Shown here in pieces: positions 26,947 through 33,539 of a stretch of DNA of 64,000 bases; the first letter of the stretch is position 1; every line of letters starts with the position of its first letter. The notes under the pieces are model-generated. The model searched no databases and was not told the origin of the DNA. It worked only from the letters and a program-made list of their open reading frames with translations. This DNA comes from Pyxidicoccus parkwaysis (lineage in GTDB: Bacteria; Myxococcota; Myxococcia; Myxococcales; Myxococcaceae), in the NCBI RefSeq assembly GCF_017301735.1, contig NZ_CP071090.1, positions 7,616,001 through 7,680,000 of the forward strand, given 5' to 3'. The position numbers were made by a program, and so were the translations under genes.

Positions 26947-28314
26947 ATGGACACCCACGACAACATCCTCACCGCCATCGGTCACACGCCGCTGGTCAAG
27001 CTCAACAAGCTCGTCGGCCCGAATGACGCCACGGTGCTCGTGAAGTGCGAGTTCATGAACCCGGGCGCGTCCATCAAGGACCGCATGGCGCTCTACATCA
27101 TCGAGAAGGCCGAGCGGGAGGGGAAGCTCAAGCCCGGTGGCACCATCGTGGAGAACACGTCCGGCAACACCGGCATGGGCGTGGCGCTGGCGGCGGCGGT
27201 GAAGGGCTACAAGTGCATCTTCACCATGCCGGACAAGATGTCCCTGGAGAAGATCAACCGCCTCAAGGCCCTGGGCGCGCAGGTGGTGGTGACGCCGACC
27301 AACGTGCCGGCCGAGGACCCGCGCAGCTACTACGAGACGGCCAAGCGCCTGTTCCGCGAGACGCCGGGCGCCTTCATGCTGAACCAGTACCACAACCCGG
27401 ACAACATCGAGGCGCACTACAAGCTCACCGGTCCGGAGATCTACGAGCAGACCGAGGGCAAGTTCGACTACTTCGTCTCGGGCCTGGGCACCGGCGGCAC
27501 GATGAGCGGCGCCGGCAAGTTCCTCAAGGAGAAGATTCCCGGCCTGAAGAACGTGGGCGTGGACCCGGAGGGCTCCGTCTACGAGGGCTACTTCAAGACG
27601 GGCAAGCTGACCGAGCCGCACGTCTACAAGGTGGAAGGCATCGGCGAGGACATGCTGTGCGGCGCCATGGACTTCAAGGTCGTGGACGACGTGCGGCAGG
27701 TGGATGACCGCCAGTGCTTCATCGCGGCGCGGCGGCTGGCGCGCGAGGAGGGCATCTTCGCGGGTGGCTCTTCCGGAGCGGCGGTGCACGTGGCCGTGCA
27801 GCTGGCGAAGGAAGTGGGCAAGGGCAAGACGATTGTCGTGGTGCTCCCCGACTCGGGCAGCAGCTACATCAGCAAGTTCCACTCGGACGAGTGGATGCGC
27901 GACAACGGCTTCATGGAGGAGAAGGGCACCGGCACGGTGCGGGACATCATTGGCGACAAGCGCAAGGACGTGAAGACGGCGCGCAAGGGCGACAAGGTGG
28001 ACCAGGTGGTGGAGACGATGCGGGGCCACGGCATCAGCCAGATGCCCGTCGTCACCGAGGACGGCCGCGCGGTGGGCATGGTGCACGAGTACGACCTGCT
28101 CAACGCGCTGGTCGCCGGGAAGGTGAAGTTCTCGGACGCCATCGACGCCATCGTCTCGCCGCTGCAGGGCGCGCTGTCGCCGGACACCAGCATCGCCCGC
28201 CTGCGCGAGGTCTTCGCGCAGGACAACGTCGCGGTGGTGAAGGAGGGCGAGAAGGTCGTGGCCATCGTCACGAAGATCGACCTCATCGACTACCTGCACC
28301 GCACGGCGGCGTAG
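26947..28314 (+). CDS. Cystathionine beta-synthase with C-terminal CBS-domain pair
   Basis: The enzyme condenses homocysteine with serine to cystathionine. The 455-residue protein has a fold-type II PLP domain (about 1-315) with the Schiff-base Lys in MNPGASIKDRMALYI, the SGNTGMGVALAAAVKGYKC loop, GTGGTMSGAGKFLKEK phosphate loop and GGSSGAAVHVAVQLA. A CBS-domain pair follows (about 335-455; GISQMPVVTEDGRAVGMVHE, VAVVKEGEKVVAIVTKIDLI), probably regulatory; there is no haem-binding N-terminal extension. A cystathionine gamma-synthase homologue lies at 38341-39486, so both transsulfuration enzymes are in the window. The last codons and the terminator are duplicated 1,785 bases downstream. Confidence 0.93.
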   Translation: MDTHDNILTAIGHTPLVKLNKLVGPNDATVLVKCEFMNPGASIKDRMALYIIEKAEREGKLKPGGTIVENTSGNTGMGVALAAAVKGYKCIFTMPDKMSLEKINRLKALGAQVVVTPTNVPAEDPRSYYETAKRLFRETPGAFMLNQYHNPDNIEAHYKLTGPEIYEQTEGKFDYFVSGLGTGGTMSGAGKFLKEKIPGLKNVGVDPEGSVYEGYFKTGKLTEPHVYKVEGIGEDMLCGAMDFKVVDDVRQVDDRQCFIAARRLAREEGIFAGGSSGAAVHVAVQLAKEVGKGKTIVVVLPDSGSSYISKFHSDEWMRDNGFMEEKGTGTVRDIIGDKRKDVKTARKGDKVDQVVETMRGHGISQMPVVTEDGRAVGMVHEYDLLNALVAGKVKFSDAIDAIVSPLQGALSPDTSIARLREVFAQDNVAVVKEGEKVVAIVTKIDLIDYLHRTAA

Positions 28315-28395
28315 TCGTCCACACCAGGCGCTGAAGCACGGAGGGCCTCCACGCACCCGTCATGGGAGCGGGAGGCCCTCGGTGTTTTCGCGGGC
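28303..28395 (+). repeat. 93-bp perfect direct repeat, copy 1 (3' end and terminator of cbs)
   Basis: This copy starts in the last four codons of cbs (ACGGCGGCGTAG) and runs through its terminator to CGGGC at 28395. It is identical, base for base as far as I can read, to 30088-30180. The two copies bracket the three-gene cassette. Confidence 0.95.
28341..28387 (+). terminator. Rho-independent terminator of cbs
   Basis: GAGGGCCTCC (28341-28350) and GGAGGCCCTC (28371-28380) form a 10-bp stem followed by GGTGTTTT. It lies 26 bases after the cbs stop. Confidence 0.85.
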
Positions 28396-28430
28396 CCCCG
28401 GCTTGCACTGCGAGGCGGGATGGAGGGCAC

Positions 28431-28856
28431 GTGGGCGCGGACTTCTTCCGGCAAGACCAATCAGACGAGATTACTCCCCCGAATCTGGGCATGGAGGCGA
28501 CCTATGCGGAGCACATCGTGCACGCGCGCGGCAAGCGCACCCAGTACACGTCGCTCAGCACGGACCCCTCATGCATCAAGGACTTCGGCCCGCAACTCTG
28601 GCGATTCCATGAGGCTCCCGCCGCGGCAGATGGACATCGGGTCCTGGGTCACCAGGACCTGGTTGCAACGCTTCGCGAAGAGCTGACGAGCTCGCGGGAC
28701 CGCAAGGCTCGCGAGCTGGCAGCGCGCGCCCTGCCCAGGGCCATTCAGCGCAAGGAAGCGCTCGTGCTCTGGGCCTTCGACATCTCACGCATCAGCCGCA
28801 AGGAACTGTCCGAGTGGGCAAGACCTCACGTGCGGCGCTACTTTACCCGGGCGTAG
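28431..28856 (+). CDS. Cassette gene A: unrecognised protein
   Basis: I cannot name this 141-residue protein. It has no signal peptide or membrane helix. A conspicuous N-terminal segment reads YAEHIVHARGKRTQYTSLST (about residues 27-46), followed by IKDFGPQLWRF; the Tyr-Thr-Ser-x-Ser with an upstream Arg is faintly like the beta-strand motif of ADP-ribosyltransferases, but this is only a resemblance. The C-terminal half is helical and basic (RKARELAARALPRAIQRKEA, SRISRKELSEWARPHVRRYF). The GTG at 28431 is five bases after GGAGG; the ATG at 28491 is an alternative. Gene B follows after two bases. The GC content of the first 60 coding bases is about 55%, low for this window. Confidence 0.6.
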   Translation: MGADFFRQDQSDEITPPNLGMEATYAEHIVHARGKRTQYTSLSTDPSCIKDFGPQLWRFHEAPAAADGHRVLGHQDLVATLREELTSSRDRKARELAARALPRAIQRKEALVLWAFDISRISRKELSEWARPHVRRYFTRA

Positions 28857-28858
28857 CC

Positions 28859-29671
28859 ATGGACCTCTTCTCCTGCCGCAACTGCATCTACAACCCCTCC
28901 CAGGGCCTGACGCTGGGCATGGGGAGCGGGTACTGCATGAAGTGGCGCTCGCTCATCGAGCGGCCCGGGCAGACGACCTGCAAGTACCTGCACCGGAAGG
29001 ACCTGCCTCGCTTTCTCACCGAGGAGTCCCTGCTCGAGCATGCGGAGGAGTTCGCCGCCTGTCCTTCCATGGCGGACCTGGCATCTCACGAGCCGCGAGC
29101 CCAACGGGCCCCCAGCGAGAACCGTGACGCTTCCATCAATCCGCTGACCTGGGAGGTCATCACCTGTCATTCGAGTGATGACCGTCGACTCGCGGCCCGC
29201 TTTCCCCTGTTCTTCGCGGGGTCTGTCGACGGAGAACGGGCCATGGTCCATGCATGCCTCGTCCGCGGCGGCCTTCATCCCGGTCCCCTCTCAGCACAGG
29301 GATGGGACTGGGCGTCCAGCCTCCTGGACGACCTCGACCGCGACGTCTTCCTGGACGGCTCTGCCTTGCTCGAAACAGGTACGCCACCGGGCGACGCGAT
29401 CCAGAGTGCACGCTGGGAGGTGTTCTTCGCCCGGCTCTCGGGACTGCAGGAGCTGGGGTGGCACGCGTCCATCGACGCGCTGAAGTTCCCCATGGATGAG
29501 CTGGGGACCGTGGTCGCCGAGCAGAACTGGTCCGCGCTCCGAGACGCGCTGGGACTTCTCAAGCAACGCTGGCGCCCGTTGCTCGACACTCCTCCCGCGA
29601 CGGCGCTGCCGGTGCTCAAGGACAAGGCTGTCAGCAAGGGGCAATCCAGCCCGCTTCGGGAGCTGCACTGA
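28859..29671 (+). CDS. Cassette gene B: protein with N-terminal four-cysteine motif
   Basis: The 270-residue protein is not recognised. Its N-terminus holds a probable metal site, Cys-x2-Cys-x17-Cys-x15-Cys (FSCRNCIYNP, GSGYCMKW, TTCKYLHRKDLPRFL, about residues 5-42), suggesting a zinc ribbon or an iron-sulfur site. The rest looks globular: LTWEVITCHSSDDRRLAARF, LFFAGSVDGERAMVHACLVR, SLLDDLDRDVFLDGSALLET and ELGWHASIDALKFPMDELGT. There is no signal peptide or membrane helix. It begins two bases after gene A and ends in a TGATG overlap with gene C, so the three are translationally coupled. Confidence 0.65.
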   Translation: MDLFSCRNCIYNPSQGLTLGMGSGYCMKWRSLIERPGQTTCKYLHRKDLPRFLTEESLLEHAEEFAACPSMADLASHEPRAQRAPSENRDASINPLTWEVITCHSSDDRRLAARFPLFFAGSVDGERAMVHACLVRGGLHPGPLSAQGWDWASSLLDDLDRDVFLDGSALLETGTPPGDAIQSARWEVFFARLSGLQELGWHASIDALKFPMDELGTVVAEQNWSALRDALGLLKQRWRPLLDTPPATALPVLKDKAVSKGQSSPLRELH

Positions 29672-30099
29672 TGTACGCGACGTCACACCGGGTCCTGTCC
29701 CCCTCGGGTAAGCGGGAGGGAATCAACGTCTTCCTCAGCCTCCACCAGGGCACGCCTCACGCCGGTTCCATCGACTGGGGCAGACCCTCCGTGGAGGCGG
29801 TTGCGGAGCAGACGCCGGGCGTCCTGAGCGAGAGCGACTGCGACATCCCACCGGGCGGCAACACGGTGAGGAGCTATCTCGACGTGGTCGCCAGGGACGG
29901 CACTCCGGTGGAGATGCTGGGCGCCGCGCTGGACGCATTCGAGCGACAACTCTCGGAAGCGCGGCTCCCCTTCACCCATCATTTCAACCAGGTGGGCATC
30001 CGGTTCGGAGCCGTCATGGAGCTCGAACCGGAGCGGGTCGAGGAGTTCCAGTCACTCAGAAACCGGCTCCTGCGCTTCCTCGAGCGGACGGCGGCGTAG
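29671..30099 (+). CDS. Cassette gene C: unrecognised protein whose 3' end is shared with cbs
   Basis: The 142-residue protein is unknown. Readable segments are INVFLSLHQGTPHAGSIDWG, DCDIPPGGNTVRSYLDVVAR, PVEMLGAALDAFERQLSEAR and a C-terminal helix ERVEEFQSLRNRLLRFLERT. It is acidic and has no Cys cluster, signal peptide or membrane helix. The ATG at 29671 shares its A with the TGA of gene B. The final codons (TAA-stop in protein letters) and the terminator are identical to the end of cbs, so the reading frame appears to have been joined to, or brought with, a cbs-type 3' end. Confidence 0.65.
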   Translation: MYATSHRVLSPSGKREGINVFLSLHQGTPHAGSIDWGRPSVEAVAEQTPGVLSESDCDIPPGGNTVRSYLDVVARDGTPVEMLGAALDAFERQLSEARLPFTHHFNQVGIRFGAVMELEPERVEEFQSLRNRLLRFLERTAA

Positions 30100-30180
30100 T
30101 CGTCCACACCAGGCGCTGAAGCACGGAGGGCCTCCACGCACCCGTCATGGGAGCGGGAGGCCCTCGGTGTTTTCGCGGGC
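30088..30180 (+). repeat. 93-bp perfect direct repeat, copy 2
   Basis: This is the second copy of the cbs 3' end and terminator, offset by exactly 1,785 bases from copy 1. It ends three bases before the stop codon of the leftward FG-GAP lipoprotein gene, so the ancestral junction was probably cbs-terminator-lipoprotein gene without the cassette. Confidence 0.95.
30126..30172 (+). terminator. Terminator of the cassette (duplicate of the cbs terminator)
   Basis: The same 10-bp stem (30126-30135 with 30156-30165) and GGTGTTTT tail as at 28341, here 26 bases after the stop of gene C. Confidence 0.85.
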
Positions 30181-30182
30181 GG

Positions 30183-32768
30183 CTACGGCGTGGGGAACAC
30201 CTTCAGCGTGCCGTCCTTGAGCAGCACCACCAGCTCCGGCTTCGCGTCACCGAACAGGTTCACCGGCGCGGCCCACACCGGGCGCGCCTCCAGCGGATAG
30301 CGCACCACGGGCCGGTAGCGGCCCCCGCCCGCGCCCTTCACCACCACCACGGTGCTGTCGGCGTCCCTGCCCAGCAGGTCCACGACTCCGTCGCCGTCCA
30401 CGTCCACCGCCTGCAGCGCCGCCTTTCCCGCGGCCTTCAGCGGGCACTCCAGCGCAGACTCGAGCGTGCCGCCCGTGTCACCCCGGAGGACGTTCATGCT
30501 TCCCGGCAGCGACATCAGCAGGTCCGCCCTCCCATCCCCGTCCACGTCGCCCGCGCTCCCCGTGCCGAACGTGTTCGGAGGATAGAAGCCCTCCCCCGCC
30601 ACCACCTTCCCCTCCTTCGTCGTGTAGTTGAGGTTGAGGGCCATGGTCAGGTGGACGAGGTCCAACGTGCCGTCCCCGTTGAAGTCGGCGGCGACGGGCG
30701 GGGCGGTACCGCCACACTGGTCATCCGGCTCGATGTTGTGGTCGGGCAGGGAGTTCACCTCCATGTCGCCCCCACCGCGGTTGGTGAGGAGGCCGCCTCG
30801 TGTGATGCAGGGCGTGCGGAGGCTGGCGGCCAGGTCCACGCGCCCGTCACCGTTGAAGTCCCCCACGGACAGGTAGCCACCTTCGTCCGCGTACGTCTGC
30901 ATGACGGTGCCCTCCTTGGGGAAGGTGCCCTGGCCCTGGTTCATCCAGAGCTGGAGGCCATGCCAGGAGAGCGTGGCGAGGTCGGAGAGGCCATCGCCGT
31001 TGAAGTCACCCGCGGCGACCTGGAAGAAGTCGGCGTCCTGGATGACGTCACGCGCCTGGAGGCGCCCCTCGCCGTCACCGAGCAGCAGGCGCACGCCCCG
31101 CTCGCGGCCGCGCAGCGCGAGGTCGGTATGCGTGTCGCCGTCGAAGTCTCCCACCGCCACGGGCTCCAGCGACGCCTGCACGTTCCCCATCCCCGCGGCG
31201 GTCATCGTCAGCAACGGCTCGGGCGCCGGGCCCCCGGCCTGGGCGTCCTGGAGCACCATGGGGCAGCGGGGCGCGATGGGAGCCTCGGTGTGCGGTGCGC
31301 GCGGCACGGTGTAGACGGAGACGACGTTGTCCCCGGCTTCCGCCACCAGGAGCTCGGCGGTGCCGTCCCGGTCCAGGTCCGCCACGGCGGCGTCGCTCGG
31401 CTGGCGGCCCGTGGCCAGCACCTGGGGCTTCTCGAAGCCGCCGGACCCATTGCCCCGCCACAGCGAGACCTGTCCGGCCTCCCGGTGCACGAGCACCACG
31501 TCGGGCTTCCCGTCCGCATCCACGTCCGCCACCACGAGCTGGCTCGCCTGGGTGGAGATGGCCGTCATGAGGCCAGTGGAGAAGCTGCCGTCCGCACGGC
31601 CCAGGTACGTCCACAGCTCCTTGCCGTCCACCGCGACGAGGTCGTTGTGGCCGTCGGCATCGAGATCCGCAGTGGCCAGCAGGTCCGGTCGCCGGTCCAC
31701 GAGCTCGAACGGCGCGTAGTAGCCGGAGGCGTTCTCGGAGAAGCGCGTCAGGGGCCAGTAGCTCGTGGCGAGGACGACGTCCATGTGGCCATCCCCGTCG
31801 AAGTCGGAGACGGTAGCGGCGGTGTTCTCATCGAACAGGTTGATGACCGATTGCGACTCCTTTCGGTTGAAGGGATGGGGAACGAAGCTGCCCGGCCCGT
31901 CGGAGACAAGAATGCCGAAGGCGCTGCTGGTATTCGGTCCGTCGTTGTCGTTGCTGCCGCCCAGGGCCCAGGTGTGCGGAGGCGTGGTGGCGTTGCCGGG
32001 CCAGAAGCCGAGGCTGGAGATTTCGCCACCCGCGAGGTGGAGGGGCTCCTCCACGAAGGTTCCATTGCCCCAGCCCGTGTAGAGCTGCGCGCCGTACCGC
32101 GTGCCCAGCACCACGTCCGCCAGGCCATCCCCGTCCGCATGTCCCGCCGCAATCCGTCCGCTGGAGCTGTGGAGCTCCCTGCGCCAGGCGGGCTTGCGCA
32201 GCGCGCCCTTGCCGTCATTCAGCAGCAGCACGAAGTGGCCCGACCGGGCCTTGTACTCGCTGTAGAAGCCCGCGCCGCGGTCATTCACGGCGACATCCGG
32301 CGCGCCGTCGCCGTTGAAGTCGGCCACCGCGAGCCCGCCCGGGGACACGCCCGCGTAGTACGACGCGCGCCACTGCTGCCCGTGCCGCGCTGGCCCACCC
32401 GACGCGGGAGGGACGCCTGCATCCGGCGAGGACGTTCCGCCATCGCTCCCCGGTGTGCCCGCGTCCGTGCCGCCGTCTCCACCCGGCTGGGAGCCTCCAT
32501 CCGGTGCGCCCGCGTCCGGGACATGGGACGTGCCACCGTCCGCTCCGGCGTCGGTGTCGGGAGGCTCCATGATGTTCCCGCCGTCCGGAATCTCCGGGTC
32601 GAAGCCGGCATCGCTTCCAGAGTCAGGGGCAGGCATGGGCGACTCATCCGGGGGCGGCTGCTGCTCATCCTCCGAATCCGCGCCCCCGCTGCACGCCGCG
32701 AACAACAGCATCCCCAGCGCGCACGCAGACCCGCGCGCCGCGCGCCCCCACGCTCCATTCCGCTTCAT
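30183..32768 (-). CDS. FG-GAP/VCBS-repeat lipoprotein, paralogue 1
   Basis: The 861-residue protein is a probable surface lipoprotein. The signal peptide ends in MLLFAAC (lipidated Cys at about residue 25), followed by an Asp/Gly/Pro-rich linker (about 30-130). About twelve FG-GAP/VCBS repeats follow, each with a calcium-binding type loop such as DFNGDGAPDVAV, DFDGDGHMDVVLA, DVDADGKPDVVLV, DFNGDGRVDLAASL and DVDGDGRADLLMS; they should build one or two beta-propellers. Such domains bind calcium and often mediate adhesion or ligand binding. The ATG at 32766-32768 starts a canonical lipoprotein signal. The gene at 33540-36047 is a close paralogue with the same order of repeats. Confidence 0.85.
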   Translation of the reverse strand: MKRNGAWGRAARGSACALGMLLFAACSGGADSEDEQQPPPDESPMPAPDSGSDAGFDPEIPDGGNIMEPPDTDAGADGGTSHVPDAGAPDGGSQPGGDGGTDAGTPGSDGGTSSPDAGVPPASGGPARHGQQWRASYYAGVSPGGLAVADFNGDGAPDVAVNDRGAGFYSEYKARSGHFVLLLNDGKGALRKPAWRRELHSSSGRIAAGHADGDGLADVVLGTRYGAQLYTGWGNGTFVEEPLHLAGGEISSLGFWPGNATTPPHTWALGGSNDNDGPNTSSAFGILVSDGPGSFVPHPFNRKESQSVINLFDENTAATVSDFDGDGHMDVVLATSYWPLTRFSENASGYYAPFELVDRRPDLLATADLDADGHNDLVAVDGKELWTYLGRADGSFSTGLMTAISTQASQLVVADVDADGKPDVVLVHREAGQVSLWRGNGSGGFEKPQVLATGRQPSDAAVADLDRDGTAELLVAEAGDNVVSVYTVPRAPHTEAPIAPRCPMVLQDAQAGGPAPEPLLTMTAAGMGNVQASLEPVAVGDFDGDTHTDLALRGRERGVRLLLGDGEGRLQARDVIQDADFFQVAAGDFNGDGLSDLATLSWHGLQLWMNQGQGTFPKEGTVMQTYADEGGYLSVGDFNGDGRVDLAASLRTPCITRGGLLTNRGGGDMEVNSLPDHNIEPDDQCGGTAPPVAADFNGDGTLDLVHLTMALNLNYTTKEGKVVAGEGFYPPNTFGTGSAGDVDGDGRADLLMSLPGSMNVLRGDTGGTLESALECPLKAAGKAALQAVDVDGDGVVDLLGRDADSTVVVVKGAGGGRYRPVVRYPLEARPVWAAPVNLFGDAKPELVVLLKDGTLKVFPTP

Positions 32769-32965
32769 GGTGCAGCACTCCCGATGCTCGGCCCCGGAGA
32801 GCAGGTGTACACGTGCGACGGACAGTGCAAGTCGCGACGGCACGCCCGTCCTCCCGGCCGATGACGGGCGCATCGGCGGTTGGAGGCGCACTGGAGGAAC
32901 GTGTCCTCCAGATGACGGACCGCACCCGCGTGCGACGGTCGACAGAGGAACGGGTGTTCCACTCC

Positions 32966-33030
32966 CGAAAACGAGAAGGCCCCACGCCCCCGAAGAGGGA
33001 ACGTGAGGCCTCGGTGTCTTCGTGGGCCTG
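32966..33030 (-). terminator. Terminator after the MaoC gene
   Basis: On the minus strand AGGCCCACG and CGTGGGGCCT (33029-33021 and 32986-32977) pair, with an inner CGAAGA/TCTTCG stem, and are followed by TCTCGTTTT. It is just downstream of the MaoC stop at 33040. Confidence 0.65.
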
Positions 33031-33039
33031 ACGCGTGGG

Positions 33040-33483
33040 CTATGCCGTGCGCCGGGCGAAGAGCGCGTTGGCCACTTCGCTCATCACCACGTCGCCGTGC
33101 TGGTTGCGGACCTCGAAGCGGAACTTGATGGCGCCGCGGTCCTGCTTGCTGCGCGACGGCGTGGTGGAGAGTACCTCCGTGCGGACCGTCAGCGAGTCCC
33201 CGGGACGCACGGGCTTGAGCCAGCGCAATTCGTCCAGGCCGGGAGAGCCAAGGCTGGCGGCCTTGCCCAGCAGTCCCTCCACGATGATTTTGTGGCAGAT
33301 GGAGGCGGTGTGCCATCCGCTGGCGATGATGCCGCCGAAGATGCTGTCGCGGCCGCCCTCGTCGCTCAGGTGGAACGGCTGCGGATCGAACTGCTTGGCG
33401 AAGGCGATGATTTCCTCGCGCGAGATGACGTACGGCCCGTACTCGCTCACCTCACCCTGCTGGAAGTCGTCGAAGTAGCGCAT
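33040..33483 (-). CDS. MaoC-like (R)-specific enoyl-CoA hydratase/dehydratase
   Basis: The 147-residue protein has a single hot-dog fold of the MaoC type. The catalytic motif is visible as AFAKQFDPQPFHLSDEGGRD (Asp and His, about residues 25-44), followed by FGGIIASGWHTASICHKIIV and the typical core LDELRWLKPVRPGDSLTVRT. Members hydrate trans-2-enoyl-CoA or act in related acyl-CoA steps. The ATG at 33483 gives MRYFDDFQ, the usual family start; an ATG at 33495 would add four residues, and neither has a clear ribosome site. It sits between the two FG-GAP paralogues and is unrelated to them in function. Confidence 0.88.
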   Translation of the reverse strand: MRYFDDFQQGEVSEYGPYVISREEIIAFAKQFDPQPFHLSDEGGRDSIFGGIIASGWHTASICHKIIVEGLLGKAASLGSPGLDELRWLKPVRPGDSLTVRTEVLSTTPSRSKQDRGAIKFRFEVRNQHGDVVMSEVANALFARRTA

Positions 33484-33539
33484 GCCGCGTGTCATAAAAC
33501 CGCGGGCCGGCGCGCGCCAGCCCGCGATGCGCCGCGCGT

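Noticed and set aside
28396-30087. Insertion sequence or integrative element with its own recombinase
   Set aside because: The segment between the 93-bp copies has only the three small genes; no transposase, integrase, terminal inverted repeats or short target duplication is visible.
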